The position numbers and the translations under genes are program-made. Under the pieces are notes generated by a model. The model was given only the letters and a program-made list of their open reading frames with translations. It searched no databases and was not told where the DNA came from. From Nitratidesulfovibrio sp. (GTDB lineage Bacteria > Desulfobacterota > Desulfovibrionia > Desulfovibrionales > Desulfovibrionaceae): a stretch of DNA of 64,000 bases. Within the stretch, counting starts at the first letter, position 1. Every line of letters starts with the position of its first letter. Below are positions 50,546 through 59,859 of this stretch, in pieces. The stretch is from contig NZ_JBDXXH010000003.1 of NCBI RefSeq assembly GCF_040373385.1, positions 1-64,000 on the forward strand, written 5' to 3'.

Positions 50546-52291
50546 CTAGCCTGTTTTGCCGCTTCGCACAACGCGCAGCAGCGCGCGGGCGTCATGGCTG
50601 CGGCAGCACAGTGCAAGGACCAGGTACAGCAGGGCGGCCAGGGGCACGCCCAGGGCCAGCCGTACGGCAGGGTGCAGGGTGGGCGCGGCCCACTCCGTGC
50701 CGGAACATGCCCCCGCCAGCCACCATGCGGGCAGGCAGGCGGCGCAGGCCAGTGCCGTGTGCAGCAGGGCGGCGCGGGGGTGCAGATCCACGGGGACGCC
50801 GCCCCGCCGCAAGGCCAGGACCAGGCAGGCCGCGTTGATCCATGCCGCGCAACTGGCGGCCAGCGCGGGACCGGCCACCCCCAGCGGCCCCAGCAGCAGC
50901 GCGCCAAGGCCCAGCGTGACCGCCACCGAGGCCAGCCCCGCCACCACCGGAGCCCCCGTTGCCTGGCGGGCGTTGCAGGCGGCCAGCAGTGGGCGGGTGA
51001 CGGCAAAGGCCGGGATGCCCGGTGCGTAGGCCAGCAGCGCGGCCACCGTGGCGTCCACGGCATGGCGGTCAAAGGCCCCGTGCCCGAACAGCAGGGCCAC
51101 CAATGGCGCGGCCACGGCGGCAAGGCCCAGGGCCGAGGGCAGGCTGATGAACAGGGACAGGCGCAGGCCGTCGCCCAGCACCCGGCGGAATGCAGCGTGC
51201 GGCGGCGCGGTGCCGGACTGTGCGGACTGGGCAGACGGGGCGGACTGGGCAGAAGGGGCGGACTGGGCCGACGGGGCAGATTGCCCTGATTGCCCAGGCT
51301 GCACCGATCTGGCGGTTTGCCCGGACTGTGTTGAAAGGGCGGAAAGGGCAGGCAGGGCGGCCGTGCCCACGGCCACGCCGAACACCCCCAGCGGAAATTC
51401 CATCAGCCGTTCCGCATAGTACAGCGCGGTGACGCTGCCTTCGGACAGGAACGAGGCCAGCAGGGTGCAGGCCAGCACGTTGAGCTGCTGGGCGGATGCA
51501 CCGAACACCCCGGCGGGCAGGGCGCGGGCCGCGTCACCTGCCTGCGGGTCGCGGGTGGGCAGGGGGGCGCGCCAGCGCAGGCCCAGGCGGTGCAGGGCGG
51601 GCAGTTGCAGACCCAATTGGGCCACGCCGCCCGCCAGCACGCCGCAGGCCAGCAGGGTGGCTGCGTCGCCGAAACCGGCCAGGGCAAGCCCGCCGGTGGC
51701 CATGACCACCAGGTTGAGCACCGCCGGGGCCAGCGCGGGCGGCAGAAAGCGTCCGTGGGCGTGCAGCATGCCCGCGCACAGCGCCGCGCAGGTGGCGGCC
51801 ACCCCGTAGGGCAGGCAGATGCGCAGAAGGTGCGCGGCCCGCTCCGCCACGCCCGGCGGAGCGTCCGGCAGACTGCTGCTGGGCGCGCCAAAGCCGGGGG
51901 CCAGCAGCAGGGCCAGGGGATGGGCCAGGGCCATGCCCAGCAGGCACAGCAGGGCCAGGGGTACCAGCGCGCGCAGCACCACCCCGCGCCCGAAGGCAAA
52001 GGCCCGCGCATCGCCCTCGCCCTCGCGCAGGCGCACGAAGGCGGGGGTGAACGCCAGCGACACCGCTCCCTCGCCGAGCAGGCGGCGCATGAGGTTGGGC
52101 AGGCGGAAGGCCACGAAAAAGGCGTCCGCCCCGGCACCCGCGCCCAGGATGTGCGCGGTCAGCGCATCGCGCGCGTAGCCCAGCACCCGCGACACCAGCG
52201 TGGCCCCGGCAACGGTGGCGGCATTGCGGGCCAGGGAAGCGCTGGGGGGGGGCGTGCCGATCGGGGCGGCCTGAACTGGGGGTGGCGTCAT
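50546..52291 (-). CDS. murJ: Lipid II flippase MurJ (MviN family)
   Basis: The 581-residue polytopic protein of the MOP exporter superfamily has about 14 helices and flips lipid II for peptidoglycan synthesis. It starts LARNAATVAGATLVSRVLGYARDALTAHILG, the MurJ signature, and includes DAFFVAFRLPNLMRRLLGEGA and ASFLSEGSVTALYYAERLMEFPLGVFGVAV. An interhelical loop (residues ~325-360) is replaced by a SAPSAQ tandem repeat. The ATG at 52291 follows AAGGA and matches the usual N-terminus; an upstream frame to 52549 reads through tandem repeats and is rejected. Confidence 0.93.
   Translation of the reverse strand: MTPPPVQAAPIGTPPPSASLARNAATVAGATLVSRVLGYARDALTAHILGAGAGADAFFVAFRLPNLMRRLLGEGAVSLAFTPAFVRLREGEGDARAFAFGRGVVLRALVPLALLCLLGMALAHPLALLLAPGFGAPSSSLPDAPPGVAERAAHLLRICLPYGVAATCAALCAGMLHAHGRFLPPALAPAVLNLVVMATGGLALAGFGDAATLLACGVLAGGVAQLGLQLPALHRLGLRWRAPLPTRDPQAGDAARALPAGVFGASAQQLNVLACTLLASFLSEGSVTALYYAERLMEFPLGVFGVAVGTAALPALSALSTQSGQTARSVQPGQSGQSAPSAQSAPSAQSAPSAQSAQSGTAPPHAAFRRVLGDGLRLSLFISLPSALGLAAVAAPLVALLFGHGAFDRHAVDATVAALLAYAPGIPAFAVTRPLLAACNARQATGAPVVAGLASVAVTLGLGALLLGPLGVAGPALAASCAAWINAACLVLALRRGGVPVDLHPRAALLHTALACAACLPAWWLAGACSGTEWAAPTLHPAVRLALGVPLAALLYLVLALCCRSHDARALLRVVRSGKTG
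51222..51275. repeat. 18-bp tandem repeat within murJ
   Basis: Three consecutive 18-base units, GCGGACTGGGCAGACGGG and two one-base variants, encode SAPSAQ-type hexapeptides in a MurJ loop on the minus strand. Related degenerate units flank it. Confidence 0.85.
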
Positions 52292-52384
52292 GCCGGGTCC
52301 TTGTGTGGGGTCGGGTGGAGTGGGGCGCGGCCGCCCGCGCGCAGTGTAGCGCAGCACCCCCGGCCTGGGAACCCGGCGGTCCTT

Positions 52385-52440
52385 GACGAAATGCGGGTGA
52401 CGGAATGCGGGCGACGGAATGCGGGCGACGGAATGTGGGC
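52385..52440. repeat. 14-bp tandem repeat upstream of murJ
   Basis: Four units of GACGGAATGCGGGC (first and last with one or two changes) lie about 95 bases upstream of the murJ start. Confidence 0.85.
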
Positions 52441-52640
52441 GGCGGATACCGGAAAACCGTCCGGAAATTCCGGATCGCCATGCCCGGGCCGTGGACAGGG
52501 CCATGCAGTGCGGTGCGAAAGTTTGCGAAATCGGGGTGTTGTGGCGCATGGTGGATGTACCCCCGTCCGGTTGCGGGAGTTGTTATTTCCGGCGGCTTGT
52601 ATTACGCCCACCTGACGGGCCGTTGCGGCCCCGCATGAGC

Positions 52641-52680
52641 AGACGAGCAGATGAACAGACGAGCAGATGAACAGACGAGC
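52641..52680. repeat. 16-bp tandem repeat between murJ and the GGDEF-EAL gene
   Basis: AGACGAGCAGATGAAC occurs twice exactly (52641-52656, 52657-52672), then a third partial AGACGAGC. It lies about 85 bases upstream of the PAS-GGDEF-EAL start. Confidence 0.85.
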
Positions 52681-52762
52681 ACGCATCCTTCGGCCGCCCG
52701 CGTGGTGGGCCGCACGCGCGTTGCACGCGCGGCAAGCTGGCAAGGCATAGGGGGTATGCCGC

Positions 52763-54757
52763 GTGAGCGACCAGAAGGGACAGGACTCTGCGGAGAACGT
52801 GTGGCACGCCGCAGCCACCGGGCATGGCCAGGCGCCGGACCCGGTGGATGTTCACGCCCCGCGCCCCGGCGGCACGCCGCATGATGCCGGGTCCGACACC
52901 CTGCCCGACCTGCCCCCGGCCACCGCGCCTCTTTCCGCTGTGACCCCCGACCATCCCCCCCATGCTGCCCCTCGCATTTCTCCGGACGCCGGGCCGTTCG
53001 ACGATGCCCCCTCCCGCGCCCGCCATGCCGTGCCCTTTCCGCATGCCCCGTCCCCCCTGCCCGAGGGCGACACCGCGCAGAGCTTCCGCGTGCTGGCCGA
53101 TCACCTGGCCGACTGGGAAAGCTGGGAGGACACCGCCGGCAAGGTGGTGTTCGTCACCCCCGCCTGCCAGCGCATCACCGGCTATTCCCTGGAGTCGTTC
53201 CGCGCCAACGCCCGGTTCATCGAGGGCATCATGCACCCCGAAGACCTGCCCCTGTGGCGCAAGCACCGCGAGATGATGGCATCCGGGGCCGAAATGGTGG
53301 AGGTGGAGGTGCGCGTGCGCACCCAGGACGGTCGCGAACGCTGGCTGGCCTGCACCAGCCGCCGCCTGCACGACGCCGACGGCGCGTCCCTGGGGGTGCG
53401 CTTCAGCGGGCGCGACGTGACCGACCGCAAGATCATGCTCACCCAGATGAAGCACCAGGCCTGGCATGACCCGCTCACCGGGTTGCCCAACCGTGCCCTG
53501 TGCCTGGACCGCATCGACCGTTCGCTGCACCGCGCCCGGCGCGGCGCGGACAACGTGTGCGCCGTGGCCTTCCTGGACCTGGACCGCTTCAAGGTGGTCA
53601 ACGATTCCATGGGCAACGCCGCGGGCGACCAGGTGCTGCGCGAGGTGGCCCGGCGTCTGGCCGAGAACATCCGCACCATCGACACCGTGTCGCGCCTGGG
53701 CAGCGACGAATTCATCCTGCTGCTGGACGAGGTGCGCTCCGAAGAAGAGGCCCTGGTCACGGTGCGGCGCATCTGCACCTCGCTCGAGCCGCCGCTGGAA
53801 GTGGCGGGCCGCCAGATCCGCATTTCCGCCAGCGTGGGCGTGGTGGTGAACCGGGGCGGCGGCAACGCCGACGAAATGCTGCGCAACGCCAACATCGCCA
53901 TGCACCACGTGAAGGAACACGGCGGCGACGGCATGGCGGTGTTCCAGCCTTCCATGCTCGAACAGGCCATGAACCTGATGCAGTTGGAAATCGACCTGCA
54001 CCGGGCGCTGGACAACAACGAATTCTTCCTGGTCTACCAGCCCATCATGTCGCTGCACGACCGCAAGCTGACCGGGTTCGAGGCGCTGGTGCGCTGGAAC
54101 CACCCGGAGCGGGGCATCGTGGGGCCGTCGGAATTCATTCCCGTCTCCGAGTCCACCGGGCAGATCCACCAGATGGGCCGCTGGGTGCTGGCCGAGGCGT
54201 GCCGCGCCCTTGCCGCCTGGCGCGAACAGCAGGCCAGCATGCGCGGCGTGGTCATGCACGTGAACCTTTCGGCGCGGCAGCTTTCGCAGCCGGGCCTGGT
54301 CGAGCAGGTGGCCGCCGTGCTGCGCGAAACCGGCCTGCCCGCACGGTGCCTGAAGCTGGAAGTGACCGAAACCATGCTGATGGAAAACCCGGACTACGCC
54401 AACCTGGTGTTGCGCAGGCTGAAGGAAATCGGCGTGCGGCTGTGCATCGACGACTTCGGCACCGGGTATTCCTCGCTCAGCTACCTGCAACAGTTCCCCA
54501 TCGACACCCTGAAGGTGGACCAGAGCTTCGTGGCGCGCATGTGCCGCGAGCCGGGGCACTTCAAGATCGTGCAGGCCGTTGTGGCGCTGGCGCACAGCCT
54601 TGGCCTGGACGTGGTGGCCGAAGGCGTGGAGGAAGAGGAACAGCGCATCATGCTGTCCGAACTTTCGTGCGAGGGCGGCCAGGGCTACCTGTTCTCGCGT
54701 CCCGTGCCGGGCGAGGACGTGCCCGGCTTGTTCGTGGATCGGCCCAAGGGACACTGA
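52763..54757 (+). CDS. PAS-GGDEF-EAL cyclic-di-GMP signalling protein
   Basis: The 664-residue cytosolic protein has a Pro/Ala-rich N-terminus (~1-100), a PAS domain with PAC tail (~105-230; VVFVTPACQRITGYSLESF, VRFSGRDVTDRK), a GGDEF domain (~240-400) and an EAL domain (~410-655). The GGDEF motif reads RLGSDEF (about 311-317); the inhibitory I-site RTID is intact five residues before it. The EAL half keeps FEALVRW (~440), HVNLSARQ, LEVTETMLMEN, DDFGTGYSSLSYL, LKVDQSF and AEGVEEEEQ, so phosphodiesterase activity is likely. Cyclase activity with Ser in the second position is doubtful. The GTG at 52763 follows AGGGGGT. No transmembrane helix. Confidence 0.9.
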   Translation: MSDQKGQDSAENVWHAAATGHGQAPDPVDVHAPRPGGTPHDAGSDTLPDLPPATAPLSAVTPDHPPHAAPRISPDAGPFDDAPSRARHAVPFPHAPSPLPEGDTAQSFRVLADHLADWESWEDTAGKVVFVTPACQRITGYSLESFRANARFIEGIMHPEDLPLWRKHREMMASGAEMVEVEVRVRTQDGRERWLACTSRRLHDADGASLGVRFSGRDVTDRKIMLTQMKHQAWHDPLTGLPNRALCLDRIDRSLHRARRGADNVCAVAFLDLDRFKVVNDSMGNAAGDQVLREVARRLAENIRTIDTVSRLGSDEFILLLDEVRSEEEALVTVRRICTSLEPPLEVAGRQIRISASVGVVVNRGGGNADEMLRNANIAMHHVKEHGGDGMAVFQPSMLEQAMNLMQLEIDLHRALDNNEFFLVYQPIMSLHDRKLTGFEALVRWNHPERGIVGPSEFIPVSESTGQIHQMGRWVLAEACRALAAWREQQASMRGVVMHVNLSARQLSQPGLVEQVAAVLRETGLPARCLKLEVTETMLMENPDYANLVLRRLKEIGVRLCIDDFGTGYSSLSYLQQFPIDTLKVDQSFVARMCREPGHFKIVQAVVALAHSLGLDVVAEGVEEEEQRIMLSELSCEGGQGYLFSRPVPGEDVPGLFVDRPKGH

Positions 54758-54907
54758 TTCCGGACGCGGATTCGCCAGCATCGGCCACCGAGGTCTTTCC
54801 CCCATCACCTTTCGGGGCTAACCCCCTTTCGCCAAGGCGCTTCCACGGTGTATGCTGGCCGGACGCGGGAAGGCCTGTGCCCCGCGCCACGCATCCAAGG
54901 AGCCGTC

Positions 54908-55384
54908 ATGCGTCACGTGGAGTGGTCCAACCGGTTCAGCGTGGGCGTGCCTGAACTGGACGCCCAGCATGCCCGCATCATCGAACTGCTGAACGACATG
55001 GCCGAGGCCGCCGCCAACCCCGAGGAAGGCAGCCGCCTGCGCGCCGTGCTGTCCGGCCTGAAGGCCCATGCCGCCGCGCACTTTTCGGCGGAAGAAGCCG
55101 TGGTGCGCCAGGTGGCGCCGGAACTGTTGGCCTATCATCAGGGCGAACACCTGAAATTTCTTTCGCGGGTGCGCGAATTCACCCTGGCCCTCGATGCCGA
55201 CGACCACCCGCCCATGCTGCCGTTGGAGATGTTCCACTTCCTGAAGTCGTGGTTCGAGGACCACATTCTGGGCGTGGACATGCAGTACGCGGCGCGGCTG
55301 CGGCACGGCACGAGCGAACAGGCCGAACTGGTCGGGCAGGGCGGGCAGGTCGAACTGGTCGGGCAGGGCGGCACGACGGAATAG
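54908..55384 (+). CDS. Bacteriohemerythrin
   Basis: The 158-residue O2-binding di-iron protein starts VEWSNRFSVGVPELDAQHARI, the standard hemerythrin opening. Ligands are visible as QHARI, HAAAHFSAEE, YHQGEHLKF and WFEDHILGVD. It may store, carry or sense oxygen in this anaerobe. The ATG at 54908 has AAGGAG upstream. The C-terminal ~20 residues are a duplicated AELVGQGG/VELVGQGG tail from a 24-base repeat, outside the four-helix bundle. It lies 150 bases after the GGDEF-EAL gene. Confidence 0.93.
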   Translation: MRHVEWSNRFSVGVPELDAQHARIIELLNDMAEAAANPEEGSRLRAVLSGLKAHAAAHFSAEEAVVRQVAPELLAYHQGEHLKFLSRVREFTLALDADDHPPMLPLEMFHFLKSWFEDHILGVDMQYAARLRHGTSEQAELVGQGGQVELVGQGGTTE

Positions 55385-55527
55385 CCCCACCCCGCCTGCC
55401 GGGCGCGGCGCGTTCACGGGCATCCGGCCACTTTGGGCGGTCGTTGCGCGTTCGTGCCGTGCCCCGCCGGACAGGCCCGTCCGCAGCATCCGTCTTGTCC
55501 GTATTCATCCGCACGCAGGGAGGTTCC

Positions 55528-56307
55528 GTGCTGCTCAAGCTGTATTCCTGGAACGTCAACGGCATCCGCGCGCTGAGCGGCAAGCCGGAATGGAACTGGT
55601 TCGCCGGGTGCGACGGCCACATCGTGGGCCTTCAGGAAACCAAGGCCGAGCCGGAACAGGTGCCCGCCGCCCACCGCGACCCGGAGGGCTGGAAGGCGTG
55701 GTGGCTGGCCTCGCAGGTGAAGAAGGGCTACTCCGGGGTGGCCGTGTTCAGCCGCATCGAGCCGCTGGCCGTGCATCTGGACATGCCGGACTCGCAATGG
55801 CAGGGCGAAGGCCGATGCATCCATCTGGAATTTCCGGCCTTCCACTACTTCAACATCTACTTCCCCAACGGCGGGCAGGGCGAGGAACGGCTGCGCTACA
55901 AGCTGGGCTTCTACGACGCCTTCCTGAACCACGCAGAAACGCTGCGCCGCCACAAGCCCATCGTGGTCTGCGGCGACTTCAACACCGCGCACAGGCCCAT
56001 CGATCTCGCGCGCCCCAAGGACAACGAGGACATTTCCGGCTTCCTGCCCATCGAACGGGCATGGCTGGACCGCTTCACGGCGGCGGGCTACGTGGACACC
56101 TTCCGGCTGGTGCAGGGCGACACGCCCCACGCCTACTCGTGGTGGTCGTACAAGACCCGCGCCCGCGAACGGAACGTGGGCTGGCGCATCGACTATTTCT
56201 TCGTGTCCGAGGAACTGCGCGGCGCGGTGCGCGACGCGTGGATAGACATGCACGTCATGGGGTCAGACCACTGCCCGGTGGGGCTGGCGCTGGACGTGGA
56301 CATGTAG
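55528..56307 (+). CDS. xth: Exodeoxyribonuclease III (Xth/ExoA)
   Basis: The 259-residue apurinic/apyrimidinic endonuclease and 3' exonuclease belongs to the endonuclease/exonuclease/phosphatase family. Motifs: YSWNVNGIRAL with the N-terminal Asn, VGLQETKAE (metal Glu), GYSGVAVFSR, NIYFPNGGQG, VVCGDFNTAH (Asp/Asn), GWRIDYFFVS and SDHCPVGL (catalytic Asp-His). The GTG at 55528 follows AGGGAGG. Full length. A strong terminator lies downstream. Confidence 0.95.
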   Translation: MLLKLYSWNVNGIRALSGKPEWNWFAGCDGHIVGLQETKAEPEQVPAAHRDPEGWKAWWLASQVKKGYSGVAVFSRIEPLAVHLDMPDSQWQGEGRCIHLEFPAFHYFNIYFPNGGQGEERLRYKLGFYDAFLNHAETLRRHKPIVVCGDFNTAHRPIDLARPKDNEDISGFLPIERAWLDRFTAAGYVDTFRLVQGDTPHAYSWWSYKTRARERNVGWRIDYFFVSEELRGAVRDAWIDMHVMGSDHCPVGLALDVDM

Positions 56308-56497
56308 CGGGCGGGAGCTGCTGCGGCGCATCCGTGGCCGGATGGCCGGAACCCGGGCATCGGGCCTGCGCGCACGCACGGGACTGCACGGCAGACGCAC
56401 AGGCGCGCAACGGTACGACGCATGGCGCACCGGAACGCGCGCCTTCACCCCCACGCACGGGGGGGCGGGGTACGGTGCGGACCACACGGAAAATCAG

Positions 56498-56536
56498 GGG
56501 GCATGCCCGCCATGATGATGGCAGGCATGCCCCTTT
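56498..56536. terminator. Terminator between xth and the 63-residue gene
   Basis: GGGGCATGCC-c-GCCAT (56498-56513) pairs with ATGGC-a-GGCATGCCCC (56518-56533), then TTT. It lies eight bases from the stop of the convergent small gene, so it can serve both strands. Confidence 0.75.
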
Positions 56537-56544
56537 GGCGTGCG

Positions 56545-56736
56545 CTATTTGCAAGCGGCGGGAACGGCAACCCCGCCGAGTCCGGCAAGGATGTGGTTCA
56601 GCGCTTCGCACAGGTCGGGCGACAGGTGCGTGTCGCTGTCCAGCAGTTGCACCACCTCGGTCACCGAGGCGTCCACCGGTACCGGAAAGCCCGATTCGCG
56701 GGCCAGCCGGATGAGTTCTTCGCGTATTTCGTGCAT
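56545..56736 (-). CDS. 63-residue protein of unknown function
   Basis: The product begins MHEIREELIRLARESGFPVP, continues with an acidic amphipathic stretch (DASVTEVVQLLDSDTHLSPD) and ends LGGVAVPAACK. It is probably an all-helical soluble protein. GAGGGGGG lies about five bases before the ATG. A larger frame that continues upstream to 57138 is rejected because its extra part is Pro/Arg-rich and non-globular. It lies alone, convergent with xth; no family is recognised. Confidence 0.65.
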   Translation of the reverse strand: MHEIREELIRLARESGFPVPVDASVTEVVQLLDSDTHLSPDLCEALNHILAGLGGVAVPAACK

Positions 56737-57354
56737 TGAGGCCCCCCTCAAAAACGATATGGCCGACGGGATGCGGACCGGAGGCAAGCCGGGCGGTGCC
56801 GGGGCACGACCGTGGTGACCGGTCATGTCCGGCGGGTCCGGTCGTGTTCCGGCTGCGCGGTCATGTTCTGGCCGCGTCGTGCCATACCCTGACTGCGCCG
56901 TCGCGGTCCGTTGGTGTCGGGAAATTTCCCCCCTATCCGCAGCCGCCGCGAAATGCAAGCGTGGCCCTTCCGCCCGGCCCCGCCCGATTCCGTCCGTTCG
57001 CCCTTGTTCCGGTCGCCACACCGTCCGGAGGGCGGCTTGCCCGTCGGTATCCGTGCAGTGTTTCCTGTTCGGCAGGAGCCCCGGACGCCCGCCCGGCGTG
57101 CGCATGCGGTTGCATTTACACCAACATGGCGCCCGCATTATTTGACATGCGCCGGAGTGTCAGCCATATTCCTGCGTCACGGGAAAAGGTATGGAATCTG
57201 GGTGGTTGGGCGTTCAATCTGCCGCATTGCGGTGGTTGCACCCCGGCTTGGCCGTGCGTGCTTCGCCGCCTGAACCGCGCGCCCGGCATCATCCCGGTTT
57301 CCCTGCTCCGCCGCCGTCATCCTCATGACCGTCTCAGGTTCGCAAGGAGGCTCA
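56737..57354. other. Intergenic region upstream of frdCAB with a 19-bp tandem repeat
   Basis: 618 bases without a recognised gene. Three 19-base tandem units starting GGTCATGTCCGG, GGTCGTGTTCCGG and GGTCATGTTCTGG occupy 56821-56877. The right half, slightly less GC-rich near 57110-57180, probably holds the frd promoter, but no hexamer pair is convincing. Confidence 0.55.
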
Positions 57355-58008
57355 ATGGAAACGGACTGCATCGGCCCGGCCCGGCCACGATCCCGTGCCG
57401 ACGGCTGGCTCGACTGGGTGCAGATGGCCACGGGGGCGGCGCTGGCGCTGTTCGCCTGCATGCACATGATCTTTCTTTCCAGCGTGCTGTTCGGCGCGGG
57501 TGCCCTGAACGGGCTTTCCGCCGTCATGGACGCGCTGCATCTGGAAACCGTGGGCGGCGTGTGCATCGCCATCGTGTTCTGCGTCCACGCCACGGTGGCC
57601 GCCCGCAAGATTCCCTTCAAGGCCGCGCAGGCCGTCACCGCCTGGCGTCACGCCCGCCTGCTGCACCACCCGGAAACCTGGGCCTGGGTCGCGCAGGTGG
57701 CCACCGCGTTCATCCTTGCGGTGTTCATCACCATCCACATCTGGACGGGGCTTACCGATCTGCCGGTGCAGGCGCTGAAAAGCGCCGTGCGCGTGCAGCA
57801 TGGCGGCTGGTTTTGGGTGTTTCTGCTGGTGCTGCCCGCGCTGGCGCTGCATCTGGTCATCGGGGCGTGGCGCGCCGGGGTGAAGTGGGGCGTCATCACC
57901 CGCGAGAACCGCGCTGCCATCACCCGCAAGGGCCTGTACCTGATTGCCGGGTTCCTGTGCCTGTCGCTGCTCCCCCTGCTGCGTTTCCGGCTGCTGCCGC
58001 TGGAATAG
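57355..58008 (+). CDS. frdC: Fumarate reductase / succinate dehydrogenase diheme cytochrome b subunit
   Basis: The 217-residue membrane protein has five helices and four histidines at His37, His78, His128 and His166 (CMHMIF, CVHATV, ITIHIWTG, LALHLVIG). Their spacing matches the two b-heme ligand pairs of Wolinella FrdC. It links menaquinone to the flavoprotein/iron-sulfur subunits. The ATG at 57355 follows AAGGAGG; an upstream ATG at 57325 lacks one. First gene of frdCAB, 13 bases before frdA. Confidence 0.92.
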   Translation: METDCIGPARPRSRADGWLDWVQMATGAALALFACMHMIFLSSVLFGAGALNGLSAVMDALHLETVGGVCIAIVFCVHATVAARKIPFKAAQAVTAWRHARLLHHPETWAWVAQVATAFILAVFITIHIWTGLTDLPVQALKSAVRVQHGGWFWVFLLVLPALALHLVIGAWRAGVKWGVITRENRAAITRKGLYLIAGFLCLSLLPLLRFRLLPLE

Positions 58009-58021
58009 GAGGCACGTACCC

Positions 58022-59845
58022 ATGCAGATCATCCATACCGACCTTCTGACCATCGGCGCGGGCCTTGCCGGAGAGCGCTGCGCCATCGAAGTGGCGGGCG
58101 CGGGCTTTTCCGTGGTCTGTCTCTCCCTGGTGCCCGCGCGGCGTTCGCATTCCGTGGCGGCGCAGGGCGGCATGCAGGCGGCCCTTGGCAATGCCATCAT
58201 GGGCGACGGCGACAGCCCCGACGTGCACTTTCTGGATACCGTGAAAGGCTCCGACTGGGGCGCGGACCAGGAAGTGGCCCGCATGTTCGTGGAAGCGGCC
58301 CCCATCGAAATGCGCCGCCTGGCCCACTGGGGGGTGCCGTGGAACCGCGTCGTCGCGGGCACGCACACCTACTGGAAGGGCGGCAAGCCCTTCGACGCCA
58401 CCGAAAAGGCCGAAAACCACGGGCTGATCCACTCGCGCGCCTTCGGCGGCACGGCCAAGTGGCGCACCTGCTACGCATCGGACGGGGCAGGCCACGCGGT
58501 GCTGTACACCATGGACAACCGCGCCGCGCAGCTTGGCGTGACCGTGCATGACCGGTCGGAAGCCGTTTCCCTGATCCACGACGGCGAAACCTGCCACGGG
58601 GCCATCGTGCGCTGCCTGCGCACCGGCGAACTGCGCGCCTACCTCGCGCGGGCCACGCTGGTGGCATCCGGCGGGTACGGGCGCATCTACCGCGCCTCCA
58701 CCAACGCCATCATCTGCGAAGGCACGGGCCTGTCGCTGGCGCTGGATACCGGCGTGGCCAAGCTGGGCAACATGGAGGCCGTGCAGTTTCACCCCACCGG
58801 CACCGTGCCCACCGACATCCTGGTCACCGAAGGCTGCCGGGGCGACGGCGGCACCCTGCTGGACCGCGACGACTACCGCTTCATGCCCGACTACGAGCCG
58901 GACAAGGCGGAACTGGCCTCTCGCGACGTGGTTTCGCGCCGCATGATCGAGCACATGCGCACCGGCAAGGGCGTGCAAAGCCCTTACGGCGAACACCTGT
59001 GGCTGGACATCCGGCATCTGGGCGAGCAGCACATCCGCACCAAGCTGCGCGAGGTGGACGAAATCTGCCAGAACTTCCTGGGCATCGATCCGCTGCACCA
59101 GCTCATCCCCGTGCGGCCCACCCAGCACTATTCCATGGGCGGCGTGCGCACCGACAAGACCGGCGCGGCCTATGGCCTGAAGGGCCTGTTCAGCGCGGGC
59201 GAATCCGCCTGCTGGGACCTGCACGGCTTCAACCGTCTGGGCGGCAACTCGCTGGCGGAAACCGTGGTGGCGGGCGGCATTGTGGGCCGCAACATTGCGG
59301 AATTCCTGCAAGGGTACGACACGGCCTTCTCCACCGCGCATGTGCGCGAGGCGGCGGCGCGGGATGATGCGCGCATCAAGCGCATCGTTTCCGGCGCAGA
59401 TGGCAAGGAAAGCGTCTACGCCGTGCGCGAGGCCATGTACGACATCCTGGAACGGGCGGCCTACGTGTTCCGCAACGGCAAGGACCTGACCTGGGGCGTG
59501 CAGGCGTTGCAAGAGGTGCACGAACGGGCGCAGCACATCGGCCTTGCCTCCGACGGGGTGGGGGCCAACGCGGAACTGGCGCTGGCCATCCGCATGCCGG
59601 GCATGGTGCGGCTGGCGCTGTGCGTGTGCCATGGCGCGCTGATGCGCACCGAAAGCCGCGGCTCGCATACCCGCGAGGACTTCCCGGAACGCAACGACCG
59701 CGACTGGTTGAACCGCACGCTGGCTTCGTGGCGACCGGGGGCGGATTTGCCGCACCTGGAGTACGAACCGGCCACCAGTTATGTCGAGTTGCCTCCCGGT
59801 GATCGCGGGTATGGCGGCGGCAAGATCATTCCGGCAGCTTCCTGA
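58022..59845 (+). CDS. frdA: Fumarate reductase / succinate dehydrogenase flavoprotein subunit
   Basis: The 607-residue subunit carries covalent FAD and the dicarboxylate site. The FAD-linked histidine is His43 in RSHSVAAQGGMQAAL, the same position as in Wolinella. The dinucleotide loop is LTIGAGLAGERCAIE. Substrate-site segments FHPTGTVPTDILVTEGCRGDGG, SRRMIEH and RPTQHYSMGGV are intact, as is HGFNRLGGNSLAET. The C-terminal lysine/tyrosine-rich tail typical of the family is short. An AGGAGG ribosome-binding site precedes the ATG. In sulfate reducers it works with fumarase in either direction. Confidence 0.95.
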   Translation: MQIIHTDLLTIGAGLAGERCAIEVAGAGFSVVCLSLVPARRSHSVAAQGGMQAALGNAIMGDGDSPDVHFLDTVKGSDWGADQEVARMFVEAAPIEMRRLAHWGVPWNRVVAGTHTYWKGGKPFDATEKAENHGLIHSRAFGGTAKWRTCYASDGAGHAVLYTMDNRAAQLGVTVHDRSEAVSLIHDGETCHGAIVRCLRTGELRAYLARATLVASGGYGRIYRASTNAIICEGTGLSLALDTGVAKLGNMEAVQFHPTGTVPTDILVTEGCRGDGGTLLDRDDYRFMPDYEPDKAELASRDVVSRRMIEHMRTGKGVQSPYGEHLWLDIRHLGEQHIRTKLREVDEICQNFLGIDPLHQLIPVRPTQHYSMGGVRTDKTGAAYGLKGLFSAGESACWDLHGFNRLGGNSLAETVVAGGIVGRNIAEFLQGYDTAFSTAHVREAAARDDARIKRIVSGADGKESVYAVREAMYDILERAAYVFRNGKDLTWGVQALQEVHERAQHIGLASDGVGANAELALAIRMPGMVRLALCVCHGALMRTESRGSHTREDFPERNDRDWLNRTLASWRPGADLPHLEYEPATSYVELPPGDRGYGGGKIIPAAS

Positions 59846-59859
59846 GGGGGACCACGCAC

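Noticed and set aside
52385..52688. CRISPR-like arrays
   Set aside because: Units are 14 and 16 bases, directly abutting without spacers; no cas gene is present.
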